DNA from: Symsagittifera roscoffensis
Taxonomy: Eukaryota; Xenacoelomorpha; Acoela; Convolutidae
Length of the DNA: 64,000 nt
Assembly (NCBI RefSeq): GCF_963678635.1
Contig: NC_087063.1
Coordinates: 29,398,599-29,462,598, forward strand
Reading direction: 5' to 3'
In this document: one piece after another, positions 44,489 through 55,320 of the stretch
How the letters are laid out: each line of letters begins with the position of its first letter
How positions within the stretch are numbered: position 1 is the first letter of the stretch
The notes under the pieces: model-generated
Told to the model about the DNA's origin: nothing
Seen by the model: only the letters and a program-made list of their open reading frames with translations
Database searches by the model: none
Translations under genes and position numbers: made by a program

Positions 44489-46738
44489 CTTTGTTTTGTG
44501 TCACGGCCTTTACTGTTTTTGTTGACAAGTCACCGCTCGCTGCTTCTTTTTTGTTCAAATCGTTTTCAGCTTGTCTGTTCCAAGTATTTTGCACTGCGAC
44601 CAGTGCTATCTTGTGTTTATGGTGATTCTGATTCTTGACCGCCTCCCAAAACAAAAGACAGTCCAATCTGAATTGGCCTGCTTGATTGCAGAAAAAGCAC
44701 CTCGCGTCTATCTTGATGATCAAGCCACTGTAAAACTCATGTTTCTCCTTCTGACTCATGTCCTCTTCTTCCGGTGCGTATCCCAAGCTCTTTTATGCCC
44801 AGCTTGTATGTCATGCAATCCGCCACATGATGATCTGCTGATCCACAATTAGCGCAAGACCTACGTTTGTCCATGTCGTCTCTAGGCTTGTACCATGACG
44901 ACCTTTGTGGCTGGCTCCCCCCTTGCATGTTTCTGCCTTCTGAGTATGAGTACTTCTTTGGTTTCATTAACATGTATTCTCTTGACTTTTGTGTCATCTC
45001 CTCCTGGGTCGGTGCATTATCCTTCAATAGTGTATAATACGTTGCCAGCATTGTTCTCCAGTCGTCACTTCTCACCCCGTCAATGAACCTTGAAGCGATG
45101 CTGAAGTTTCTTCTGTTCGTCGATTCTTCCGGGTCACTTCTTCTTCTCAAGCTCTCAAGATCATCCAGGAATTGATCGATTGACTCGCTTCCCTTTGTCT
45201 TCTTTTTCAAATCTCATCGTTGCTTGATGACCCTTCATTCTTGTTCTGAATCGATTCAACAGTATCTCGAAGATTTTGTCCGCTGTATCACGCTCCTCCT
45301 CTTTCTTTGCTACCACGCATTTTAGCTCGGTTCCTTTCAAATTGCTTATTATTGCCGTGCAGGCCTGCTTTTCGTCCTTCAAGTTATCTTGTTCTAGATG
45401 TAGTCCCATTACCTCAACCCATGTATCAATGTAACCATCTGAATCGTCCTTGAATTCTTTAGGTTTTTTGAAGGTTTTCCGTGATTTGCCTTTGCCTCTG
45501 TCACTTGAATCTGTGTTCCTTGTTGCGAATGCTTCAAGTGTCCTGTTCGTCATTTCCCAGGTATTGGCCCACGTCATGGCATCCGGTTGTACACCCGTAT
45601 GTGATCCTGAATCCTCTGTCGTCCTTGTTGAGTTTGAGGCTCCCACCTTCATGGCAGTCCTTAACCCTCCTGGCGCCATGGTGCTATCAATCCGTGTTAA
45701 CGGTGTAGATGCTCGTTTCTTTCGTTGTGGTTCCACGAAATCGACTCTAGTTCCGGATGGCAATTCCACCGTTAAATTGTCTTGGGCTATTAAATGTCTC
45801 AAGAGTGCATCCAGTTTGGACTGTATGGCACAAGAACTTTCAGCTTGATCCTTGCCCATTGTATCCATTCTGGTCTCTAGATTCCACAACTTCTCATTCA
45901 CGGTGTCATATCGTTTCTTCATTTCTTCCATATTCTTCTTGTTATGTTTCTCTCGCTCTTTGTCGGTAGCCTCCACCTTGTCCGACATCTGCTGTAGCTT
46001 CTCTTCCGTCGCCCTTGCCAGGACAAAGTAGTTGTCTAGGTTCTCAGTCTTGTTGTGTCGTACTTCCCTTTTTAGCTCTTGGCGGTCTTCTTCGCTGTAT
46101 TTCATTTTCTTGTCGATTTGCTCCAATTTTGCCATCAAGTTGCCGAGCGCAAGTGAAGTTGTTTTTTTTTGGTTTGCCGTTGCTCCATGTGTGACCTGCT
46201 CTTCATCTTGTTTGGCTTCTGTTGTAATTGCGGAAACTGTTCCAAACGTTTTGCCTTTCTCGGTCGTTGGCATTACCTCCTCTTTCTCTTTTGGTTTCAT
46301 CCCGACCATCGCTGCAATCCTCTCTGTGAAAGACGTTTTTTTTTGTTTGAGAACCGTCTTTTATCGTTTCCTGCGTGTTGTTTGTTGTTTCATCTACATT
46401 GCCTCTTGGTGAGAACTCTATTGTTTTCTTCTTCTGTTCTTCTGCATTTGGCATTGGTGTTGATTCCATCGTCTTTCTATCCACCCCGTCAAAACTCTGA
46501 TCTGGTGTCCAAGATCGGTTTCTCTAGCCGATACAGTCGGTCCTTCCATTTGTTTCTCCTTGGCCTTATGTTCTTTTTTGCTTCTTGTATTGACCATGTT
46601 CACTGAAATTTTCTTTCTCATTACTTTCGGATTTGATGGTGTTACTTTCCATTGCGACGAGGTTTGATTTTGCTTAAGTCTTGTTCCCCTTCTTTCAGTT
46701 ATCGATACATTATTTCGCTTCATGAATTCTATATACAA
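44382..46738 (-). pseudogene. Gypsy-B gag
   Basis: Four overlapping frames: 46418-46738 (basic start, SITERRGTRLKQN), 45161-46309 (382 codons, Lys/Glu-rich coiled coil KMKYSEEDRQELKREVRHNK then capsid KTFKKPKEFKDDSDGYIDTW), 44737-45210 (capsid end and a knuckle CANCGSADHHVADC), and 44382-44786 (second knuckle CFFCNQAGQFRLDC, in which Gln replaces the zinc-binding His). Frameshifts separate them. The long coiled coil before capsid and the two widely spaced knuckles distinguish it from Gypsy-A gag. Confidence 0.75.
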
Positions 46739-46919
46739 TTTTCTTTGTTGTAAATTCCGATTTAAATTATATATTAAAAAAAATCCTAATGATAAATTAA
46801 AAATTAAAACCAGTCAAATTAGTCTAAATCTGTTTTGAATCTAAACAAGTTTCAGGCCTTAGAACCCTTCGTTCTAGTTTTGATTTGAGATGCTTTAACA
46901 CTGTCCCAGGACTTCTTGG

Positions 46920-47410
46920 TACTCTCTTAGGACCCTTCGCTCAAGTGTTGGGACACTTCGATGGGGTCTTGGTACACTTGGTACGGTCCTAGTACTTTTC
47001 TGAACCCTCCTAGGACCCTTTTGTCAAGTGTTGGAACACTTCGCTGCTGTCCCAGGACTTTTCTGAACCCTCCTAGGACCCTTAGCTCAGGTGTTGGTAC
47101 ACTTCGTTGCTGTCCCAGGTATTTCCTGAAGCCTCCTAGGACCCTTCGCTCAAGTGTTGGTACACTTCGTTGCTGTCCCAGGACTTTTCTGAACCCTCCT
47201 AGGACCCTTCGCTCAGGTATTGGTACACTTTGTCGTTGTCCCAGCAGGACTTTTCCGAACTCTCCTAGGACCCTCCGCTCAGGTGTTGGTACACTTCGTT
47301 GCTGTCCCGGGACTTTTCTGAACCCTCCTAGGACCCTTCTCTCAGGTATTGGTACACTTCGTCCTTATCCCAGGACTTTTCTGAAATCTCCTAGGACCCT
47401 TCGCTGAAGT
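46920..47410. repeat. 63-bp minisatellite, about 7 units
   Basis: Units such as GGTACACTTCGTTGCTGTCC followed by CAGGACTTTTCTGAACCCTC and CTAGGACCCTTCGCTCA. The period is divisible by three, so a plus-strand frame stays open through the array with a 21-residue repeat; there is no other sign of coding. Confidence 0.9.
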
Positions 47411-47555
47411 GTTGTGATACTTAGATCACTATCCCCAGACTGAGTGTTGGGACAATTAGATCACTATCCCCAGACTGAGTGTTGGGACAATTAGATCACT
47501 ATCCCCAGACTGAGTGTTGGGACACTTAGATCACTATCCCAAGACTGCCGGCAGG
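47411..47555. repeat. 35-bp minisatellite, 4 units
   Basis: GTGTTGGGACAATTAGATCA then CTATCCCCAGACTGA, repeated four times with minor changes; shares the GTGTTGGGAC core with the neighbouring arrays. Confidence 0.9.
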
Positions 47556-48156
47556 ACTCTTGTACTTCTTCCCACCTTGTAGCTCAAGTGTTTCTTCGCT
47601 AGATTGAAGAATTCCCCTGTGCCTTATGTCCAGTATTGGGTTACCTCATCCACTATCCGAGTACCACCTCTAGAGCTCTAGTATTAAAAATAATTCCCAA
47701 AACCCAATTCTGTTCACCAAAATTTTCTTTACTATGTCACCTATAATTACCTTCCCTGTTTCAATCCGATGAAAGTCGAAAAACCACTTGTTTGTTAGTT
47801 TCTAACTACAGCCGATTCGTTACAATTCTCTAAAAGCTGGCACAAAAACGTACAAATTCTAATAAAATGAAAGTTACAAAAACCAGAAAAGTAAGTACAC
47901 CAAAATTTCATAGGCAACCTATGCCGTCTTCCGTAAAAAATGTCTGGTACTTGATTGTCACGCGTTTGTCCTCCCCCTACTAGCGGTCTTATGGGGTATT
48001 CTCCTTTCGCGTATTTGAAAACTGTCTATTTCCGACCCCCCTACCCGATCCTACCGGGTTTCCTACTTTAATTCGATCTTAAATTTGGATATTCCCGCGT
48101 TGCAACTCTTGTTTTGGGTCTAGAGATGAATCTTCCAAGACTCTGGTTATACCAAT

Positions 48157-48190
48157 GTAACTAAATCGATGATATCGATTATTTAGTTAC
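48157..48190. repeat. Palindrome GTAACTAAAT...ATTTAGTTAC
   Basis: Perfect 10-bp arms around a partly palindromic GATATC centre. In the younger copies (~49635 and ~52028) the same site is degraded to GTAACTAAATC...TAGTTAC. Confidence 0.7.
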
Positions 48191-48454
48191 TATAATGTGT
48201 ACCCCCTTTTTACAATTTGCAACCGCCAACCTCTAACTTAACCAGCCCCCCTTCTAACCTCCCCCCTATTTAGCCCCCCTCTTAAGCCGCAAATTACCTT
48301 AACCGCGATGGGCGCTAAACCTTTTGAGAGAAAACCGTAGAACTTGTTTCCAAGCTCTGCTCAAGTAAAAACGTATCCTCAAAACAGTGAGTACCCGCTT
48401 ATCCAATTTTACACTTATTTCCTATAAAGTAAAGTGGATTCTAACGATACCCGA

Positions 48455-48730
48455 CTGACCAAACAGAACACCCCAGTGAGTCCTTCTCTGTTTGTTCTGA
48501 TTCCGTGCTGGTTGTCCCCTTGGCATGTCCAGCACCACTCTCCAGCGCCACTTTCCCACTTGGCTGGTCACCTGTTTCAGCCAAGTCTCCTAGTGGTCCG
48601 TCCCGTCAATTGACCAAACAGAACACCCCTGTGTGCCCTTCTCTATTTGTTCTTGTCCGTGCTGGATGTCTCTTTGGCGTTTCCAGCAATTGTCTGTTCC
48701 CCTTCCTGAGAACCAAGTGTCCTACTGGTC
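48455..48730. repeat. Two tandem ~150-bp units with GACCAAACAGAACACCCC
   Basis: GACCAAACAGAACACCCC occurs near 48457 and 48610, each followed by a T/C-rich stretch with TTTGTTCT, GTGCTGG and CCAGCA. Part of the body of the triplicated unit. Confidence 0.6.
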
Positions 48731-49309
48731 CGTGGAAGTTGCAAGCTATCTGAAAACCCTTAACAACACCCCACACTCGGGCACCTGAATAAAGTTGCTG
48801 AATTGATCGAAACGATCGGTCTTATTGGAAAACAGTATAGATATACTATTTCAATTAATATAAAGCTTGTTCTACCCAATCTGGAAGTCAAAGCCACTGT
48901 CCTTTTTATGTTTTATGGTTTTTTGTTCCTTTTTTTATTCTTTTTTGGTTTTTTGTTTTGTTTTTTGTCTTTTGCTCGTTTTTTTGTCCCCCTATTTACC
49001 CCCCTTACTTGGTTAGCTAGGCCTCGTTTGGAGAGCGTACCAGGAAATTTTCTCAAATTTTCTTTAAAATCTATCACGGTACAACCGGAAGGTTTACACG
49101 TTCCCGCTGAACCGTACCACCGGTACTCTAGAATAGGCATGTAGGTCGGAGCTGTGTTAAGTGGGTTTGATCCCCTAGTCTTGATGTCGTAAAAATACCC
49201 AGGAGCGTCATAAAAACACTATGTAACAGTCGCCTATTTATGTCACACATGAGGTTAAAGAACAAATAGGCCCTATAACCATTGGCTCAAGAGCTGAATA
49301 TAATTTTCA

Positions 49310-50940
49310 AAAACCGATAAAATTAGTTCAAAAAACGTAAAAATTTAGGCGAGATAAATGATAAAAATCAGAAAAATAAACCTACCTAAAATTGAAAGGT
49401 GACCAATGTCGTCGTTTTGTAAAAAAAATGTCTGGTACTTGATTGTCACGCGTTTTCCTCCCCTCTACTAACAATCTTATGGGGTATTCTCGTTTCGGGT
49501 ATTTGAAAACTGTCTATTTCCGATCCCCCAACCCGATCTGACCAAGTTACTTACCCTAATTCGATCTTAAATTTGGATCTACTCGCGTTTCAACTCTTGT
49601 TCTGAATCTATAGATGGACCGCTCTAGACTCTGAGTCTGCTAATGTAACTAAATCAACGATAACGGTTGTATAGTTACTATAATGTGTCCCCCCTTTTGT
49701 ACCGCCAACCTGTATCTTAACCAGCCCCCTTCTAACCTCCCCCTATCTAGCCCCCCCCTTTCAGCCGAATTTTACCCTTAAGCGCAATGGGTGCTAAACA
49801 TCTCGAGAGAAAGTCCGTAGAACCTGTTTCCAAGCTCTGCTCAAGTAAAAACTTTTCCTCAAAACAGTGGGTATCCGCTTATTCAATTTTACACTTATTT
49901 CATATAATGTAACGTGGATTCTAACGATACCCGGTTGAGCAAGTAGAACACCTCTGAGTACCCTCCTCCGTTTGCTCTGTTCTGCTTTGATCACACTGCT
50001 GGCTGGTCAACTGCCCGTTGGTCACACTTTCCACCTGGGCTGGTCACCTGTCCCAGTCAAGTCTCCCAGTGGTCAAGTCTCCCAGTCGTCCACTTTCCCG
50101 CTTCGCTGGTCACCTCTTCCAGTCAAGTCTCCCAGTGGTCCGCTGATGTCACAAGCTATCTGAAAACTTTAAAATGCCCCACATTTGGGCACCTGTACAA
50201 CGTTGCTGATTTGATCGAGACGATCTGTGTTATTGCAAAACAGTATGGGTTTACTATTTTAATTAATATGAAGGTTTGATCAACCGTATCTGGAAATTAA
50301 AGCCACTGTCTTTTTTTGAGGTTTTATCGTTTTTTGTTCTTGTTCCTGTTGCTAATCGTTTTTAGTTTTTTGTTTCGCTTTTCGTCTTTTACTCGTTTTT
50401 TGTCCGCCTAGTGACCACCTTACTCGGTTAGCTAGGCCTCGTTTCGGAAAGCGCACCGGGAAATTTTCTCAAGTTTTCTTTAAAAGCTAACGCGGTGCAA
50501 CCAGAAGGTGAATACATTCCCGTTGAACCGCACGACCGGTACTCTAGAATAGGCATGTAGGTCGGAGCTGTGTTAAGTGGGTTTGATCCCGTAGTCTTGA
50601 TGTCGTAAAAACACCCAGGAGCGCCATATAAACACTATGTAACAGTCGCCTACTTATGTCACATATGAGGTTAAAGAACAAATAGGCCCTATAACCATTG
50701 GCTCAAGAGTAGGGGACACTATCTCTTGTGTTTTTCTACCTCAAGCGGTCGGAGCCGATTCGGTTCACTTGCGACATGAGACTAAAACCCGCGTTACAGC
50801 TTATAAGCCACTACCAAAATATCCCCACTCTAGAAAATAAGAACGTTCCCATACTTAGGTCTCAAAATACCTAAAACACGCGAACGCCGTTAAAAACAGG
50901 GTAGGAACAATCCGTATAGCTACTTCTTATTAGACAGTGG
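49310..50940. repeat. Triplicated unit, copy 1 (body only)
   Basis: Nearly identical to 51694-53290 (offset 2,384 bp), but without its own leading minisatellite. The small open frames at 49794-49994 (-) and 49972-50163 (+) recur exactly in copy 2 and simply reflect that identity. Confidence 0.85.
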
Positions 50941-50979
50941 AACTTTGATCCAATTCAGATGGATCAACCTAAAACTCTC

Positions 50980-51500
50980 CTGATCTCCATATCCTGCTCA
51001 ACTCCATATCCTGCTCAAACTCTCCATATCCTGCTCAGGTGTTGGGACACTTCGTACTGTCCCCAGACCTCCCACTCAAGTGTTGGGACACCCCGCACTG
51101 TCCCAAGACTGCCTGCTCAAGTATTTAGACTCCTCGCACTGTCCCAAGACCCTTCGTCCTAGTGTTGGGACACTTCACACTGTCCCAAGATCTAGTGTTG
51201 AGACACCTCGCACTGTCCCAAGACCTTATACTCAAGTTTTTGGACACTTCGCACTGTCCCAAGACCCTTCCACTCAAGTGTTGGGACACTTCTTACTGTC
51301 TCAAGACCTCCCACTCAAGTGTTGGGACACCCTGCACTGTCCCAAGACTACCTGCTCAAGTTTTGGGACACTTCGTACTGTCCCATGACCTCCCACTCAA
51401 GTGTTGGGACACCCCGCACTGTCCCAAGACTGCCTGCTCAAGTAATTAGACTCCTCGTACTGTCCCAAGACCTCCTCGTTCCAGTGTTGGGACAGTCGGA
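50980..51500. repeat. ~40-bp hairpin minisatellite, about 12 units
   Basis: Units such as GTGTTGGGACACTTCGCACT then GTCCCAAGACC. TTGGGACA and TGTCCCAA within one unit are inverted repeats, so each unit can fold into an 8-bp stem. Related to the arrays at 46.9-47.6 and 54.6-54.9 kb. Confidence 0.9.
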
Positions 51501-51559
51501 TCTCTTCTTCTTTGGTGTTGGAACCCTTAGATCACTATCTCCGGTACTACCACTTGAGC

Positions 51560-53300
51560 CCTAGTGTTAAAAATTTCCCAAAAACCAATCTTACTGACCA
51601 AAACTTTTACCTATTAGCCCCCCTATAATTACCTCCCTTTATTAATCCGATGCAAGTCGAAACAAGCAATTGTCTAGTGATGACCTGTTTTTCAAAAACA
51701 GATAAAATTAGTTCAAAAAACGTAAAAATTTAGGCGAGATAAATGATAAAAATCAGAAAAATAAACCTACCTAAAATTGAAAGGTGACCAATGTCGTCGT
51801 TTTGTAAAAAAAATGTCTGGTACTTGATTGTCACGCGTTTTCCTCCCCTCTACTAACAATCTTATGGGGTATTCTCGTTTCGGGTATTTGAAAACTGTCT
51901 ATTTCCGATCCCCCAACCCGATCTGACCAAGTTACTTACCCTAATTCGATCTTAAATTTGGATCTACTCGCGTTTCAACTCTTGTTCTGAATCTATAGAT
52001 GGACCGCTCTAGACTCTGAGTCTGCTAATGTAACTAAATCAACGATAACGGTTGTATAGTTACTATAATGTGTCCCCCCTTTTGTACCGCCAACCTGTAT
52101 CTTAACCAGCCCCCTTCTAACCTCCCCCTATCTAGCCCCCCCTTTCAGCCGAATTTTACCCTTAAGCGCAATGGGTGCTAAACATCTCGAGAGAAAGTCC
52201 GTAGAACCTGTTTCCAAGCTCTGCTCAAGTAAAAACTTTTCCTCAAAACAGTGGGTATCCGCTTATTCAATTTTACACTTATTTCATATAATGTAACGTG
52301 GATTCTAACGATACCCGGTTGAGCAAGTAGAACACCTCTGAGTACCCTCCTCCGTTTGCTCTGTTCTGCTTTGATCACACTGCTGGCTGGTCAACTGCCC
52401 GTTGGTCACACTTTCCACCTGGGCTGGTCACCTGTCCCAGTCAAGTCTCCCAGTGGTCAAGTCTCCCAGTCGTCCACTTTCCCGCTTCGCTGGTCACCTC
52501 TTCCAGTCAAGTCTCCCAGTGGTCCGCTGATGTCACAAGCTATCTGAAAACTTTAAAATGCCCCACATTTGGGCACCTGTACAACGTTGCTGATTTGATC
52601 AAGACGATCTGTGTTATTGCAAAACAGTATGGGTTTACTATTTTAATTAATATGAAGGTTTGGTCAACCGTATCTGGAAATTAAAGCCACTGTCTTTTTT
52701 GAGGTTTCATCGTTTTTTGTTCTTGTTCCTGTTGCTATTCTTTTTTGGTTTTTTGTTTCGCTTTTCGTCTTTTACTCGTTTTTGTCCGCCTAGTGACCAC
52801 CTTACTCGGTTAGCTAGGCCTCGTTTCGGAAAGCGCACCGGGCAATTTTCTCAAGTTTTCTTAAAAAGCTAACGCGGTACAACCAGAAGGTGAATACATT
52901 CCCGTTGAACCGCACGACCGGTACTCTAGAATGGGCATGTAGGTCGGAGCTGTGTTAAGTGGGTTTGATCCCGTAGTCTTGATGTCGTAAAAACACCCAG
53001 GAGCGCCATATAAACACTATGTAACATCCGCCTACTTATGTCACATATGAGGTTAAAGAACAAATAGGCCCTATAACCATTGGCTCAAGAGTAGGGGACT
53101 CTATCTCTTGTGTTTTTCTACCTCAAGCGGTCGGAGCCGATTCGGTTCACTTGCGACATGAGACTAAAACCCGCTTTACAGCTTAAAAGCCACTACCAAA
53201 ATATCCCCACTCAAAAAAATAAGAATGCCCCCATTTTCAGGTCTCAAAATACCTAAAATACGCGAACGCCGTTAAAAACAGGGTCGGAACTTTGAGATCC
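51560..53300. repeat. Triplicated unit, copy 2 (body)
   Basis: Matches copy 1 at an offset of 2,384 bp with few differences (for example GATCGAGACG against GATCAAGACG near 52600). With the array at 50980-51500 as its leader it has the same layout as copy 0. Confidence 0.85.
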
Positions 53301-54639
53301 ATTTCAAATGGATCAACCTAAAAACTCTCCCTAACTCAACATAACAATTTAAAACACACTCAAAAAAATTAAATTAGGTACTCACATACCAACACGACCT
53401 CTAGAATTGTGTAATTAAACTATAAAGCAACTTTAGAATTAATTGGGTAATTAAGTTTAACTCGAGAAGTTTGAAATAAGTAAGTTTTAACTCAAGAAAC
53501 AAGTTTTTGATCTGCACCATTGGGCAATTTCAGCTGTCCAGCTTTCCACCGAAGGTTCACTCTGGTCCACTCTAGTTTACTTCCTCTCCACTCGCAATCG
53601 CTTTCCGTCTTCTGCCAAGAATAAGACAGCTCTACTCTCGTTCGAATTATGTATTGGAAATTGCGAATAGCAATTTCCGGCTGCTATTTTCGACTAATTT
53701 CCCGCGATTGTAATTCGAATCTTCTGATCTTTTTTTTTCTGATATTTTCAGTTGTCGCGAGAAACTTGAGCATGACATGCTCAATTCGAATTTTTGAAAA
53801 ATTGCATTTCACCCCAAAATCCAGACCAAACGTTTTCTTGAAGTCAAACTTACAAATATGACCGACCGGCACACACGACCTTGAAATTTCACTACGACTG
53901 AAAATAAGAAAAAACAGAAGAACAACATTTGTTATAACAGACAAGTCAAACGAGAAATAGCAACGAACGAAGAAACTGAACGAAGACCATTCCGAGTAGT
54001 AACGATTGTAACTGTACAATCGTTACCGAAGACTTCCCGAGAAACAGGAAGGGTATTGGGACAATTTCACCAGCCTTCCGAAAGGACGATAAGACCGCTC
54101 TTTGTCCGGAAACCGGAAGGGTCTCGGGAAGAGAACTCAAACTGTACTTTAACAACTTTTAGCTTCCTGGAATGTCCTGATTTGAATCTTAAAACATCTA
54201 AACTCGTTTCAGATAATGAGAAGCTAGGAGTCGAGGGAAAGGCTTGATCCGTCACCGATGGGAATGATGATTTTTATCTACTGAACAAAAACAATAGTAA
54301 TATAATAAATAAGTAGTAGCCTTGTTTTTAAAAGTGACCTCGTGATCTGGGGATACTGATACCCAGCCATGAGCTCACTATTTTTGCATGTAATTGAGTT
54401 AATCTGAGCATTCTGGCCGAAGCCGGAAACAGTAACGTTTTTGTCGACCCGATGTTAAAAGGACCACACAAGGAACTGGCTTTAGCAGAGACGGTAGCTG
54501 TAGAGCTGTGAAAGCATGTAGAGCTGTGTTTAGACGCTAGCCAGTCGTTTTACAACCTTGCTTTAATTTCCGTCGATATGTACTTTCGGGCGAATGTTAC
54601 AAAATTTAATGATGCTAATGGTCGTTTGTACTATTTTTA
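53301..54639. other. Non-coding spacer with nested foldbacks
   Basis: A perfect 12-bp hairpin GTAACGATTGTA/TACAATCGTTAC (53999-54026) lies beside a wider inverted pair CTTCCCGAGA (54033-54042) and TCTCGGGAAG (54122-54131). No gene supported. Confidence 0.5.
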
Positions 54640-54925
54640 TTTCAAGACTAGCGTTGGGCAGTTGATTTATCTTCCCAGGACCCCGAAAAACTGTTTTAGC
54701 TTCCCAAGACTTAATTCCCTTAAGGACCCTTAAAAAACTGTCCCAGCTTCCCAAGACTTAATTCCCATAGTGTTGGGCACTTGTTCTAGGTTCCCAAGAC
54801 ACAAGTGCTGGGCAGTCGTTTTAGCTTCCCAGGACTCAATAATTGGGCAGTTTTTAGCTTCTTAGGACTCAACTGTTGGGAAGTTGGTTTAGCTTTCCAT
54901 GAGTCAATTGTTGGGCAGTTGTTTT
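54640..54925. repeat. Degenerate ~35-bp minisatellite, 6-8 units
   Basis: Units of GTTGGGCAGTTGTTTTAGCT then TCCCAAGACTCAAT type, with variants. The GTTGGG...TCCCAAGAC core links it to the arrays at 47 and 51 kb. Confidence 0.8.
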
Positions 54926-55166
54926 TAGCATGGAGAATAATATGCAGATGTGGAAACTGTAACATCACGGAAACTGTAACATCACAAACAAGATAAAACT
55001 AAGCTGATGAACTTGAATCTGGGTGCGAACCCTTGAGAACTGTCTCTAAATCTTTTGCTACTACTAGTACTACTAATGGGATTGCAAATCGATTGATTTC
55101 GTTCCGAATGTGTTGATAACCTGTTACTTAAGATTTTCTCCTGTCAAGTTTGAATTTGTATTTCAG

Positions 55167-55320
55167 ATTATATAACTAATGGCTGACACTGAAGTAGAGG
55201 TAAAGATGACGGACGAGGAGGTTCACGCCTTGACATCGGATGAACTCATTGAAATGGTCGGTAACAATGAGAATATACCTTACGAGCAGATGACGGACGA
55301 ACAACTGGATCTCATGGAAG
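55167..55320 (+). CDS. KLN-repeat gene, exon with start codon
   Basis: Acceptor GTATTTCAG ends at 55166, ATG at 55179 after 12 nt of leader, donor GAAG|gtgagc at 55320/55321. Encodes 47 residues plus one base: acidic, with the half-repeat MTDEEVHALTSDEL and MTDEQLDLME. The acceptor shows that at least one non-coding exon lies upstream. It could also splice straight to 61496 in frame, giving a short form without any KLN motif. Confidence 0.65.

Larger units (their letters stand above)
35206..46738 (-). mobile_element. Ty3/Gypsy retrotransposon Gypsy-B, rearranged and decayed
   Basis: Minus-strand gag (two copies), protease, RT, RNase H, integrase and an unusual downstream region, in Ty3/Gypsy order. 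It is unrelated in detail to Gypsy-A. No convincing LTR pair, primer site or polypurine tract was found; the 5' side runs into the triplicated unit at 46.9-53.3 kb and the 3' side into an inverted copy. Confidence 0.8.
46880..49290. repeat. Triplicated unit, copy 0 (minisatellite plus body)
   Basis: The body (47.65-49.29 kb) matches 49.31-50.94 and 51.56-53.30 kb at lower identity than those two match each other. Shared landmarks are TGTCTGGTACTTGATTGTCA, ATGGGGTATTCTC, GTAACTAAATC, the CCCCCC-rich block near 48240, the GAACACCCC-rich block near 48470, and AAGTGGGTTTGATCCC. No coding potential recognised. Confidence 0.8.

Noticed and set aside
46961-47407. 148-codon open frame with 21-residue repeats (CCPRTFLNPPRTL type)
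   Set aside because: It only follows from a 63-bp minisatellite whose period is divisible by three; no start context, splice sites or other coding sign.
49794-49994. Small minus-strand ORF repeated exactly at 52178-52378
   Set aside because: The two are in a near-identical 2,384-bp duplication, so conservation says nothing; absent as an open frame in the older copy 0.
50959-51564. Overlapping repeat-rich plus-strand frames
   Set aside because: Read-through of the ~40-bp hairpin minisatellite in several frames at once, which real genes do not do.
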